From contig MWJO01000056.1 in NCBI GenBank assembly GCA_002027195.1, positions 1-52,917 on the forward strand: a stretch of DNA of 52,917 nt. The letters are read 5' to 3'. The position numbers and the translations under genes are program-made. The stretch is from Streptomyces sp. GKU 895. GTDB lineage: Bacteria; Actinomycetota; Actinomycetes; Streptomycetales; Streptomycetaceae. The notes beneath the pieces are model-generated. The model was not told the DNA's origin. It made no database searches and saw nothing but the letters and a program-made list of their open reading frames with translations. This document shows positions 8,707 to 16,733 of the stretch, in pieces (the first letter of the stretch is position 1; each line of letters begins with the position of its first letter).

Positions 8707-9159
8707 TCAGCCGAGCGGCAGCGACTTCACCGGCAGCGAGTCGGCCGCGGGCAGCCCGCCCTTGGTGAGGGAGTCCGTCGGCAGCCCGCCCTTCGTCGCG
8801 GTGGACGTGGTGTCACCGAGGATGTCCCCGGCGGAGCCCGCCGCGTCACCGGCCGTCTGCTGCGCGGCCGGGGCCGCCTTCTTCGCGACCTTGCCGCCGG
8901 TCTTGCCCGCCGTCGGCACCGCCTTCTTGACCGCGTTGCCGCCGGTGTTGCCCGCGATCTTGGTGACGCTCTGCGTCGCGCCGTCGACGTTGTTGCCGAC
9001 GCTCGCCGCGTCCAGGGCGGTCAGACCGCCCAGGTTCGGGGTGGCGGGGAGCTCGGCGGGCGCCGCACTGGCGGAGCCGGCCGCACCGACCCCGGCTGCC
9101 GCTCCCGCAGCGACGAGCAGCGCGGCACGGGCGATCCTGCGGGTCAGGGGGAGGGACAT
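8707..9159 (-). CDS. Small secreted Ala/Gly-rich protein of unknown function
   Basis: A 150-residue protein. A typical Sec signal peptide (MSLPLTRRIARAALLVAAGA...SASAAP) gives a likely cleavage after ASA near residue 31. The mature part is low-complexity, with repeated pieces such as VKKAVPTAGKTGG / VAKKAAPAAQQTAG and TKGGLPTDSL / TKGGLPAADSLP. ATG 9159 has AAAGGAG five bases upstream, which decides the start. Similar proteins in streptomycetes are annotated only as hypothetical or, without clear reason, ATP-binding; no nucleotide-binding motif is visible here. It has a long upstream region with unusual inverted repeats. Confidence 0.8.
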   Translation of the reverse strand: MSLPLTRRIARAALLVAAGAAAGVGAAGSASAAPAELPATPNLGGLTALDAASVGNNVDGATQSVTKIAGNTGGNAVKKAVPTAGKTGGKVAKKAAPAAQQTAGDAAGSAGDILGDTTSTATKGGLPTDSLTKGGLPAADSLPVKSLPLG

Positions 9160-9268
9160 GATGCTCCTTTGACGGGAGAGAACGAGGAAGTGTGCACCCG
9201 CTCCCGGCAGTTGATCACCGGGCTCGGACGCAGTGACTACCGCTCGAAGCCCGCGAAGGTTGCGGACG

Positions 9269-9300
9269 GCCAACGTAAAGAGTTGGCAATGCGTCGCATT
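9269..9300 (-). promoter_or_regulatory. Two adjacent inverted repeats upstream of the secreted protein gene
   Basis: GCCAAC-7-GTTGGC (9269-9287) is immediately followed by the near-perfect palindrome AATGCG-T-CGCATT (9288-9300). They lie about 110-140 bases upstream of the start at 9159, in a 310-base stretch with no gene that is less GC-rich than its surroundings. They could be operators or leader RNA hairpins. Confidence 0.45.
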
Positions 9301-9313
9301 ATCGGCTGCGGAT

Positions 9314-9335
9314 AAAAACGGGCAAAAGGCGCCCG
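9314..9335 (-). terminator. Short terminator-like hairpin with T5 tract
   Basis: Read on the minus strand this is CGGGC, loop GCCTTTT, GCCCG, then TTTTT. The stem is only five pairs, but the T tract is unusual in this GC-rich context. It may end the leader or an upstream transcript ahead of the gene starting at 9159. Confidence 0.4.
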
Positions 9336-9480
9336 ATCCGAAAGTCCGCCGAATCCTTACAGCCCTGTGTTCTCAAGGGATTTCCCGGATACGAGAGTGA
9401 GGTGACGAAAACCTGCGCACACCCGCGTCCGAGTCGGGCCCCCGTAACCCCTGCGAGTGACGGCCCGTACTACTGAGCAG

Positions 9481-10443
9481 TCACGATCCGCACGGACCCG
9501 GCGGCCTTCTCCGCCCGCCCGCACCCGTGCTCTGCACGGCCCGCCACTCGCTCTGGGTGTTCCCCGCGGTCCACCGCCGCCCGGCGTAGGTGACGCTCTG
9601 GATGTGCAGGGCGGAGGCGTTGGCCACCGCCCAGTGCGCGAGCTGCCAGCCCCGCTGCCGCACCGTGCGCTTGGCGGGGTCGTGGCCGGTGACCGGCACG
9701 ATCAGCGTCCGCTCCCCGGCCGTGTCCCCGGTGGCGGCGGACGACGACTTCGTACCCTTCGCCACGTCCTCGGCGGTCGTGTCGAGCGCGTCCCGCCCGA
9801 AGTCCTTCACCAGCGCGTCCCGCACCCCGTCCGGACCCGCGGCCTGCGTGGCGGCCTGCCGCCCGTCGCAGGTCAGCGTCGCCGGAGAGGTCCCGGTGAG
9901 CGCGGCGGCGAGCAGCACCGCGTCCGGCTCGTGCTTGGCGTACGCCTCCGGGTAGCCGCTGCGCTGCACCCGCTGGGCGGCCTCCGTGAGCGGCATCTTC
10001 GTGTAACCGGAGACCTTGACCAGATGCTCGTAGAACTTCCCCGCCGCGTACGCCGGGTCCATGATCTGCCGCTCCGTGCCCCAGCCCTGCGACGGCCGCT
10101 GCTGGAACAGGCCGAGCGAGTCCCGGTCGCCGTGGGTGATGTTGCGCAGCCCCGACTCCTGGATCGAGGTCGCCAGCGCGATCGCCACCGCCCGCTCGGG
10201 CAGCCCGCGCCCGGTGCCGACGGCCGTGATGGTCGCCGCGTTCACCGCCTGCTCCGGCGTGAACTCGTACTCCGCCCCGTCGCCCTTGCCCGAGACGACC
10301 TTGCAGCCGGGCGCGTCCGCGCCCCCGGTGACGTACTGCACCACGAGATAGCCCGCGACGGCACACAGGACCACGAGGGCCGCCCCGAAACGCAGGAGGC
10401 GGCCACGACGACGGCGTCGGGGAGTGGGTGACGGCTGTGGCAT
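9481..10443 (-). CDS. Membrane-anchored lysozyme/transglycosylase-like protein
   Basis: About 320 residues, with an Arg-rich cytoplasmic start (PRRRRRGRLL), one membrane segment (about 18-36) and an extracellular domain. The stretch ATSIQESGLRNI ... DSLGLFQQRPSQGWG resembles the lytic transglycosylase/lysozyme-like fold, including a candidate catalytic Glu in QESG. It is probably a cell-wall hydrolase or a peptidoglycan-binding relative. The start MPQPSPTPRR at 10443 is chosen for its position before the anchor. The end is uncertain: this frame stops at 9481 after a Pro/Arg-rich tail, while one additional base in the G runs near 9506-9520 would give the more natural ending AEKAAGSVRIVTAQ* at 9470. 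Confidence 0.7.
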   Translation of the reverse strand: MPQPSPTPRRRRRGRLLRFGAALVVLCAVAGYLVVQYVTGGADAPGCKVVSGKGDGAEYEFTPEQAVNAATITAVGTGRGLPERAVAIALATSIQESGLRNITHGDRDSLGLFQQRPSQGWGTERQIMDPAYAAGKFYEHLVKVSGYTKMPLTEAAQRVQRSGYPEAYAKHEPDAVLLAAALTGTSPATLTCDGRQAATQAAGPDGVRDALVKDFGRDALDTTAEDVAKGTKSSSAATGDTAGERTLIVPVTGHDPAKRTVRQRGWQLAHWAVANASALHIQSVTYAGRRWTAGNTQSEWRAVQSTGAGGRRRPPGPCGS

Positions 10444-10527
10444 CCGTACAAAATACTGGAGGGGCCTGTGGTGCCCGAGCCGGGTGTGGACGACGGCCGC
10501 GAGGGCCCGGGCGCTAGGGTCAAGGCC

Positions 10528-11607
10528 ATGGCCGATACCCCGCTTGACCTCACGCTGGACGCTGCGGAGCTGACCGCGCAGCTCGTCGACTTCCCCTCGG
10601 TGAGCGGCACCGAGAAGCCCCTCGCGGACGCCATCGAGACCGCGCTGCGCGCCCTGCCGCACCTCACGGTCGACCGGTACGGCAACAACGTGGTGGCCCG
10701 CACGAACCTGGGCCGCGCGGAGCGGGTCATCCTCGCCGGCCACATCGACACCGTCCCCATCGCCGACAACGTCCCCTCCCGCCTCGACGAGGACGGCTAC
10801 CTCTGGGGCTGCGGCACCTGCGACATGAAGTCCGGCGTCGCCGTCCAGCTGCGCATCGCGGCGACCGTCCCGGCCCCCAACCGCGACCTCACCTTCGTCT
10901 TCTACGACAACGAAGAGGTCGCCGCCCACCTCAACGGTCTGGGACATGTCGCCGAGGCCCATCCCGAGTGGCTGGCGGGCGACTTCGCGGTGCTCCTCGA
11001 ACCCACCGACGGCCAGGTGGAGGGCGGCTGCCAGGGCACGCTCAGGGTGCTGCTCAAGTTCAAGGGGGAGCGGGCGCACTCCGCGCGCGCGTGGATGGGC
11101 TCCAACGCGATCCACGCCTCCGCGCGCGTGCTGGCCAAGCTGGCCGCGTACGAGCCGCGCCGGCCGGTGGTGGACGGCCTGCGCTACCACGAGGGCCTCA
11201 ACGCCGTCGGCATCGAGGGCGGCGTGGCCACCAACGTCATCCCGGACGCCTGCACGGTCACCGTCAACTTCCGTTACGCGCCCGACCGCAGCGAGGAGGA
11301 GGCCGAGGCCTTCGTCCGCGACTACTTCGCCGACTGCGGCGTGGACGAGTTCGTCGTCGACGACCACACCGGCGGAGCCCGGCCGGGCCTGAACGACCCG
11401 TCCGCGGCCGCCTTCGTGCAGGCCGTGGGCGGCGAGGTCCACCCCAAGTACGGCTGGACGGACGTGTCCCGCTTCAGCCGCCTGGGCATCCCGGCCGTCA
11501 ACTACAGCCCCGGCAACCCGCTGCTCGCCCACAAGGTCGACGAGCGGGTGAAGGCGTCACTGATCCCGGTCGCGGAGGAGCGGCTGCGGGCCTGGCTGAC
11601 GGCATGA
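10528..11607 (+). CDS. dapE: Succinyl-diaminopimelate desuccinylase DapE
   Basis: An M20-family zinc hydrolase of 359 residues that removes succinate from N-succinyl-LL-diaminopimelate, the step after DapC. Motifs are the metal ligand and catalytic Asp in AGHIDTVP, CGTCDMKSGVA, the catalytic Glu pair in YDNEEVAA and the metal Glu in LLEPTDGQ. The C terminus has the conserved metal His in PLLAHKVDERV. ATG 10528 follows TAGGGT by seven bases with no Shine-Dalgarno sequence, so it may be translated from a leaderless mRNA. It faces the lysozyme-like gene divergently. Confidence 0.93.
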   Translation: MADTPLDLTLDAAELTAQLVDFPSVSGTEKPLADAIETALRALPHLTVDRYGNNVVARTNLGRAERVILAGHIDTVPIADNVPSRLDEDGYLWGCGTCDMKSGVAVQLRIAATVPAPNRDLTFVFYDNEEVAAHLNGLGHVAEAHPEWLAGDFAVLLEPTDGQVEGGCQGTLRVLLKFKGERAHSARAWMGSNAIHASARVLAKLAAYEPRRPVVDGLRYHEGLNAVGIEGGVATNVIPDACTVTVNFRYAPDRSEEEAEAFVRDYFADCGVDEFVVDDHTGGARPGLNDPSAAAFVQAVGGEVHPKYGWTDVSRFSRLGIPAVNYSPGNPLLAHKVDERVKASLIPVAEERLRAWLTA

Positions 11608-11707
11608 GGCGGCAAGGCCGCCGCCGGCGGACACGCACACGTCCCCCCTCCGTAACCCGCGTAGATCTACGCTGAAGCGGAACTACCCGCTAATGGAGGG
11701 AGCGCAC

Positions 11708-12466
11708 ATGGCTACCGGCAACCCCGAGGGGAAGAAGCAGCCACCGTCGGAGCAGCGCCTGGGACCCGTCCTCCGAAGGCGTGGACAGGTGACGGCCAGC
11801 ACCACCGACCAGCGGCTCCTGGACGCGGGCGGCCCCTCCGACTGGGTCCACACCGACCCCTGGCGGGTCCTGCGCATCCAGTCGGAGTTCATCGAGGGCT
11901 TCGGCACGCTCGCCGAACTCCCGCCCGCGATCAGCGTGTTCGGCTCGGCGCGGACACCGGCGGACTCCCCGGAGTACGCGGCGGGCGTGCAGCTCGGTCG
12001 AGGCCTGGTCGAGGCCGGCTTCGCGGTGATCACGGGCGGCGGTCCAGGGGCGATGGAGGCGGCCAACAAGGGCGCCTGCGAGGCGAACGGCATCTCGGTG
12101 GGCCTCGGCATCGAGCTGCCCTTCGAGCAGGGCCTCAACCCGTACGTCGACATCGGCCTGAACTTCCGGTACTTCTTCGTCCGCAAGATGATGTTCGTGA
12201 AGTACGCGCAGGGCTTCGTGGTCCTGCCCGGCGGCCTCGGCACGCTCGACGAACTCTTCGAGGCCCTCACCCTCGTGCAGACCCAGAAGGTCACCCGCTT
12301 CCCGATCGTCCTGTTCGGCAGCGCCTACTGGGGCGGCCTGGTGGACTGGCTGAAGAACACTCTGATCGCCCAGGGCAAGGCCTCCGAGAAGGACCTGCTC
12401 CTGTTCCACGTCACGGACGACGTGGACGAGGCGGTGGCGCTGGTGTCGAAGGAGGCGGGCCGCTAG
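11708..12466 (+). CDS. LOG-family (TIGR00730) Rossmann-fold protein
   Basis: About 252 residues. The hallmark motif PGGLGTLDELFEAL (PGGxGTxxE) and the upstream ITGGGPGAMEAANKGA identify the lysine decarboxylase-like/LOG family. Family members are cytokinin riboside 5'-monophosphate phosphoribohydrolases or related nucleotide-cleaving enzymes; the older label lysine decarboxylase is misleading. The N-terminal extension of about 60 residues is longer than in LonelyGuy proteins and matches the actinobacterial type near dapE and folP2. ATG 11708 is preceded by GGAGGGAGC; an in-frame ATG at 11693 lies before that site and is unlikely. Confidence 0.9.
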   Translation: MATGNPEGKKQPPSEQRLGPVLRRRGQVTASTTDQRLLDAGGPSDWVHTDPWRVLRIQSEFIEGFGTLAELPPAISVFGSARTPADSPEYAAGVQLGRGLVEAGFAVITGGGPGAMEAANKGACEANGISVGLGIELPFEQGLNPYVDIGLNFRYFFVRKMMFVKYAQGFVVLPGGLGTLDELFEALTLVQTQKVTRFPIVLFGSAYWGGLVDWLKNTLIAQGKASEKDLLLFHVTDDVDEAVALVSKEAGR

Positions 12467-12481
12467 GGCCCGTCCGGCGGA

Positions 12482-13341
12482 TCAGGCGAGTCCCCGGCGG
12501 GCGACCGCCGGGGGCCGGTGGCCCGCGATCGACGCCACCATGTCCAGCACCTGACGGGTCTCGGCGACCTCGTGCACGCGGTAGACCTGCGCCCCGAGCC
12601 ACGCCGAGACGCCGTCGTCGCGAGCGTCCCGACGACGCGCTCCTTCACCGGCTTGTCCAGGGTCTCGCCGACGAAGTCCTTGTTCGACAGGGACACCAGC
12701 ACCGGCCACCCCGTCCCGACCATCTCCCCGAGCCGCCGTGTCGCCTCGAGACTGTGCCGCGTGTTCTTCCCGAAGTCGTGCCCCGGGTCGATCAGCACCG
12801 ACTCCCGGGGCACCCCCAGCGCCACGGCCCGCTCGGCCAGCCCCACGGTCACCCGCAGAATGTCGGCCATGACGTCGTCGTACGTCACCCGGTGCGGTCG
12901 CGTACGAGGCTCGGCCCCGCCCGCGTGCGTGCACACCAGCCCCACCCCGTACCGCGCGGCCACCTCCGCGAGTCCCGGATCGACCCCGCCCCACGCGTCG
13001 TTCAGCAGGTCCGCCCCCGCCTCGCACACGGCCGCACCGACCGACGCCCGCCAGGTGTCCACGCTGATGACGACGTCGGGGAACCGCCGCCGCACCTCCG
13101 CCACGAACCCGACCGTCCGCCGCGCCTCCTCCTCGGCGGACACCTCTTCGCCCGGCCCGGCCTTGACCCCGCCGATGTCGATGATCGCGGCACCCTCGGC
13201 CACCGCCTGCTCCACGCGCGCGAGGGCCGGCTCGTCACGGAACGTCGCGCCCTGGTCGTAGAAGGAGTCCGGGGTCCGGTTCACGATCGCCATGATCACC
13301 GGCTCGTGCGGCTCGAATTCCCGCGTGCCCAGCCTGAGCAT
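12482..13341 (-). CDS. folP: Dihydropteroate synthase paralogue (FolP2 type), frameshifted
   Basis: The pterin-binding TIM barrel is clear: VIMAIVNRTPDSFYDQGATF, EGAAIIDIGG, VISVDTWRA, LLNDAWGG, SVLIDPGHDFGKN. The best match is the folP2 paralogue found next to LOG and DivIVA/tag genes in mycobacteria, which is thought not to be the main folate enzyme. The frame breaks after VVGTLATTA near 12607-12613 (GGCGTCT on the minus strand). Adding one G restores VSAWLGAQVYRVHE ... GHRPPAVARRGLA* ending at 12482, the normal family C terminus. This is therefore probably an intact gene with a missing base in the sequence. It is divergent from the DivIVA-domain gene. Confidence 0.82.
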
Positions 13342-13429
13342 CCCCTGTGACCTCTCCTAGTACGTCCTGGCAAGTCGCCGGCCGGCGGCCGCCTGCGACC
13401 CTAACTGTCAGACTCGCATGGCACGATCG

Positions 13430-13479
13430 GACTCTGACACATTCGACTCCGACACAGAGTCCGATACGGAGTCCGACAC
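13430..13479. repeat. Short direct repeats (12-bp spacing) between folP2 and the DivIVA gene
   Basis: Four copies of an 11-base unit GASTCYGAYAC begin at 13430, 13445, 13457 and 13469 (GACTCTGACAC, GACTCCGACAC, GAGTCCGATAC, GAGTCCGACAC). CGGACTCTG/CAGAGTCCG and GACTCCG/CGGAGTC also form interleaved inverted repeats. The array fills the region between two divergent genes, ending 27 bases ahead of the DivIVA-gene start, and looks like a regulator-binding array. Confidence 0.65.
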
Positions 13480-13506
13480 TTTCACCGAGCGTGGGGGCCC
13501 ACAGCG

Positions 13507-13873
13507 ATGGTTATGTTCTTGTTCCTCGTCGTCGCGCTCGCCGTCGTGGTCGCCGCGGTGACGCTCGCCGTGGTGGGCGGCGGCGAGACGGGCCCCCTCC
13601 CGGAGGCCGCTCCGGAGCGCCTCCAGGACCCCCTGCCGTACGACCGCCCGGTCCACCGCGCCGACGTGGAGGCCCTCCGCTTCCCGCTCGCCGCGCGCGG
13701 CTACCGCATGGCCGACGTGGACGACGCCCTCGGCCGCCTCGGCGCCGAGCTCGCCGAGCGCGACGCGCGCATCGCCGACCTGGAGTCGGCCCCTGGCCGG
13801 CGCCCAGGCCGCCGCCCACGGCACGCGCACCTCGCACGTCTCCATGGAGAAGCCCGCCCAGGAGGACCAGTGA
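13507..13873 (+). CDS. DivIVA-domain membrane protein, frameshifted
   Basis: A small protein of about 121 residues. An N-terminal membrane segment (MVMFLFLVVALAVVVAAVTL) is followed by a short DivIVA-like module (HRADVEALRFPLAARGYRMADVDDAL) and a coiled coil. After ADLESA the frame is broken by an extra C in CCCC at about 13790-13793. With three C it continues ALAGAQAAAHGTRTS ... KPAQEDQ* and stops at 13871-13873, overlapping the tag start as GTGA. As sequenced, the two genes appear fused, and I regard that fusion as an artefact. It is probably a polar-growth or septum-associated membrane protein. Confidence 0.75.
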
Positions 13874-14451
13874 GCGACGGAACCGCCCTGGCCGGCCCGG
13901 ACGGCCGGCTGCGCTGCCCCTGGGGCGTGTCCACCGAGGACTACATCGCCTACCACGACGAGGAGTGGGGCCGCCCGGTCCACGGCGACGACGCCCTCTA
14001 CGAGCGACTCTGCCTGGAGGCCTTCCAGTCCGGCCTCTCCTGGATCACGATCCTGCGCCGCCGGGAGGGCTTCCGCGCGGCCTTCGCGGGGTTCGAGATC
14101 GCCAAGGTGGCGACGTTCACGGACGCCGACCGCGACCGCCTCCTCCTGGACGAGGGCATCATCCGCAACCGCGCCAAGATCGACGCGACCCTCGCCAACG
14201 CGCGCGTACTGGCCGACTGGGCCCCGGGCGAGCTCGACGAGCTCATCTGGTCGCACGCCCCGAAAACGCCGGGGCCGGCTCCCAGAAGGGTGGGAGACGT
14301 CCCGGCGATCACTCCGGAGTCGACGGCGTTGTCGAAGGCCCTGAAGAAGAAGGGCCTGCGGTTCGTGGGGCCGACGACGGCGTACGCCCTGATGCAGGCG
14401 TGCGGGCTGGTCAACGACCACCTGGCCGACTGCTCGGCCAGGCGGAGCTGA
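13870..14451 (+). CDS. tag: DNA-3-methyladenine glycosylase I (Tag)
   Basis: A 193-residue base-excision repair enzyme of the HhH-GPD type I class. It carries CPWG ... YHDEEWGRPVHGDDALYE, the family's opening signature, and LEAFQSGLSWITILRRREGFR with the catalytic Glu and adenine-binding residues. Zinc ligands appear in RCPW, a His in YHDEEWG and the C-terminal NDHLADCS. Start GTG 13870 overlaps the preceding stop by four bases. Located after LOG, folP2 and DivIVA genes, as in mycobacteria. Confidence 0.93.
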   Translation: MSDGTALAGPDGRLRCPWGVSTEDYIAYHDEEWGRPVHGDDALYERLCLEAFQSGLSWITILRRREGFRAAFAGFEIAKVATFTDADRDRLLLDEGIIRNRAKIDATLANARVLADWAPGELDELIWSHAPKTPGPAPRRVGDVPAITPESTALSKALKKKGLRFVGPTTAYALMQACGLVNDHLADCSARRS

Positions 14452-14455
14452 GCGC

Positions 14456-15247
14456 TCAGCGCCCCAGGTACTTGGGCGTCTCCTTGTTCACGAACGCCCG
14501 CACAGCGATCGCATGGTCCTCCGACGCCCCCGCCCGCGTCTGCAGCTCGTCCTCCTTCTCCAGCGTCTCCGCCAGAGAGTGCGAGAACCCGTAGGCGACG
14601 GACTCCTTGATCGCCGCGTACGCCACCGTCGGCCCCTCGGCCAGCGCGCGGGCCACCTTCTCGGCCTCGGCGTGCAGCTCAGCCGCAGGGACGAGACGGT
14701 TGGCGATGCCCAGCTCGTACGCCTCCTGGGCCTTGATCGTCCGCGGGAAGAGCAGCAGGTCGGCGGCGCGCCCGGGGCCCACCACCCGCGGCAGGGTCCA
14801 CGAGATCCCGGAGTCCGCCGTCAGCGCGACCCCCGCGAACGAGGTGTTGAACCCGGCCGTGTCCGCGACCACCCGGTAGTCCGCCGCGAGCGCCAGCCCG
14901 AACCCGGCCCCGGCCGCGACCCCGTTCACCCCGGCCACCACCGGCTTGGGCATCTCCGTCAGGGCACGCACGACCGGGTTGTAGTGCTCCGTGACCGTGC
15001 TCATGACGGAGGTCGAGCCCTCCGCGAGCAGCCCGATGTGCTCCTTGAGGTCCTGACCCACACAGAACGCCCGCTCCCCGGCGGAGGTCAGCAGCACGGC
15101 CCGCACGGCGTCGTCACCGGCCGCGGCCCGGACCGCGTCCCGCAGCGCGACCTTGGTCGCGATGTTCAGGGCGTTCATCGCCTCGGGCCGGTTGATGGTG
15201 ATCGTCGCGAGTCCGTCGCCCACCTCGTAGAGCACGGTGTCGGCCAT
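14456..15247 (-). CDS. Enoyl-CoA hydratase/isomerase family protein
   Basis: A crotonase-fold protein of 263 residues. The oxyanion-hole segments are AFCVGQDLKEH and NGVAAGAGFGLALAADYRV. The usual catalytic Glu positions appear replaced: the second segment reads SFAGVALTADSGISWTLPRVVG, with Asp at the place common in PaaG/PaaB-type isomerases. It may act in phenylacetate or fatty acid degradation, but the exact substrate cannot be told. It is convergent with tag, separated by only four bases. Confidence 0.87.
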   Translation of the reverse strand: MADTVLYEVGDGLATITINRPEAMNALNIATKVALRDAVRAAAGDDAVRAVLLTSAGERAFCVGQDLKEHIGLLAEGSTSVMSTVTEHYNPVVRALTEMPKPVVAGVNGVAAGAGFGLALAADYRVVADTAGFNTSFAGVALTADSGISWTLPRVVGPGRAADLLLFPRTIKAQEAYELGIANRLVPAAELHAEAEKVARALAEGPTVAYAAIKESVAYGFSHSLAETLEKEDELQTRAGASEDHAIAVRAFVNKETPKYLGR

Positions 15248-15608
15248 GTGCGTCCCCTCCTGCGTCCTTGCGGGTTACTTGCGGGTTCAGTAGGACAGCA
15301 TGGCGGAGATCACCGCTCAGGGACCGGAACGGACGTGTGACCTGCGTCAAAGAATCCGCGGCCGAATTCTGTCGCCGAACATGCGCACGGCCGCGCAGTA
15401 TCGCAGTCACATCGCCGAATTGAGTGGTTTTGCTCGCGCGCGTTGCCCAAGCGATGCCGACTGATGTTGGTCATCGGGTCCTGAGATGCGGGATAATGGC
15501 TTGGAAGCAATGTGTTCGATGCCGGTGTCGCGTGCCCACGCACGACACGCGTGCCCTCCCAGGGCCGTCGGCTTAGACGATGAGCTGGTTTCAGGAAGGG
15601 GAACGAGC
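15248..15608. other. Divergent intergenic region with candidate promoter
   Basis: This 361-base region separates two divergent genes. A weak -10 GATAAT at 15492-15497 with TTGGTC at 15467-15472 (19-base spacing) could serve the DUF3117 gene. I see no further gene or strong hairpin. Confidence 0.4.
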
Positions 15609-15776
15609 ATGGCGGCCATGAAGCCGCGGACGGGCGATGGCCCGCTCGAGGTGACCAAGGAGGGGCGGGGCATCGTCATGCGCGTTCCGCTCGAAGGCGG
15701 CGGTCGGCTCGTCGTCGAGCTGACCCCTGACGAGGCCGATGCGCTCGGCGACGCCCTCAAGAAGGTCGTCGGCTGA
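15609..15776 (+). CDS. DUF3117 small protein
   Basis: A 55-residue protein, MAAMKPRTGDGPLEVTKEGR through LTPDEADALGDALKKVVG, matching the actinobacterial DUF3117 family almost end to end. GGAAGGGG lies eight bases ahead of ATG 15609, which decides the start. The function is unknown. In M. tuberculosis the homologue sits directly after tagA, the same neighbourhood as here apart from the inserted enoyl-CoA hydratase gene. Confidence 0.9.
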   Translation: MAAMKPRTGDGPLEVTKEGRGIVMRVPLEGGGRLVVELTPDEADALGDALKKVVG

Positions 15777-15803
15777 CGCGGGACGCGACCATACCCTTTC
15801 GGT

Positions 15804-15842
15804 GACCCCGGCATCCCATACGGTGCCGGGGTCGCTGTTTGT
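15804..15842 (+). terminator. Terminator after DUF3117
   Basis: GACCCCGGCA (15804-15813) pairs with TGCCGGGGTC (15824-15833), followed by gctgtttgtt. It lies between convergent genes. Confidence 0.85.
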
Positions 15843-15859
15843 TCAGCCGGGGCCCGGCC

Positions 15860-16492
15860 CTACCGCTTGACCGCGCACAGCAGTCCGTCACCCACCGGCA
15901 GCAACGACGGCACCAGTTCCGGGCTCTCCCGCACCGCGCGCAGCAGCTCGCGCAGCCGCAGCACCTCGGTCGGCTGCGGACCCGAGTCCACCGTCCGGCC
16001 GTGCGCGAAGACCCCCTCGAACACCACGAGGCCCCCCGGTCGCAGCAGGCGCAACGATTCAGCGAGGTAGTCCATGACCTCCTGGCGGTCGCCGTCGCAG
16101 AAGACGAGGTCGTAGCCGGCGTCCGCGAGCCGGGGCAGGACGTCGAGCGCGCGGCCGGGGATGAAGCGGGCCCGGTTGCTGGCGAAGCCGGAGGCCCGGA
16201 AGGCCTGACGGGCGAACTGCTGGTGCTCCGGCTCGGGGTCGACGGTCGTCAGGACGCCGTCCGGGCGCATGCCGTGCAGCAGATGGATGCCGGAGACTCC
16301 CGTACCGGTGCCGATCTCGGCGACCGCCTTGGCGTCCACCGAGGCCGCCAGCAACCGCAGTGCCGCACCCGCGCCGGGCGACACCGAGCGCAGCCCTGCC
16401 TCACGGGCCCGGTCGCGGGCCCAGTGCAGCGCTTCGTCCTCGGCGACATAGGCGTCGGCGAACGCCCAGCTCGTCTGCCGGTTGGCGGTAAT
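15860..16492 (-). CDS. Class I SAM-dependent O-methyltransferase
   Basis: A caffeoyl-CoA/catechol O-methyltransferase-type protein. It has the SAM-binding motif AEIGTGTGVSGIHLLHGM, the acidic residue in TTVDPEPEH and the metal/substrate-binding YDLVFCDGDRQE. The coding signal continues upstream of the first good start codon (GTG 16384) as ITANRQTSWAFADAYVAEDE, which belongs to the family. No ATG, GTG or TTG precedes that segment in frame. The only candidate is ATT at 16492, six bases after AGGAG, so it is either a rare ATT start or a GTG changed to GTC (codon just before) by mutation or error. It is divergent from sigE, as in mycobacteria. Substrate unknown. Confidence 0.82.
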   Translation of the reverse strand: MTANRQTSWAFADAYVAEDEALHWARDRAREAGLRSVSPGAGAALRLLAASVDAKAVAEIGTGTGVSGIHLLHGMRPDGVLTTVDPEPEHQQFARQAFRASGFASNRARFIPGRALDVLPRLADAGYDLVFCDGDRQEVMDYLAESLRLLRPGGLVVFEGVFAHGRTVDSGPQPTEVLRLRELLRAVRESPELVPSLLPVGDGLLCAVKR

Positions 16493-16733
16493 GACCCTCT
16501 CCTGTCCCCGTGGTTGCCTGGGCGTGACTGTATCCGTTGGGGGCGGGAACCTGCTGATGGGACCGGGCGTTTAGAGGGGTGGAGACGCACCCGGGGGGAC
16601 ACAGTTGGATCACGATGAGGAGCAGGGGCTCGGACAGGGCCCCGAGCGGGCGGTGACGCAGCCGTACGAGCGGTATCAGCCCAGATCAAACTCTCGTAAA
16701 ACCGCTTATCCGGAGCTAACGGGCGAGGTGGCT

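Noticed and set aside
9160..9469. A ydaO-type c-di-AMP riboswitch ahead of the secreted protein gene
   Set aside because: The setting fits, but I could not align the sequence to the conserved core; a covariance-model search would decide.
9481..11532. A 683-codon minus-strand frame joining the lysozyme-like gene to sequence antisense to dapE
   Set aside because: Only the part after MPQPSPTPRR is protein-like; the rest mirrors dapE codons.
14456..15247. Calling the crotonase-fold protein a specific paaG isomerase
   Set aside because: Active-site residues suggest an isomerase-type member, but no phenylacetate pathway genes are adjacent, so the specific name is not supported.
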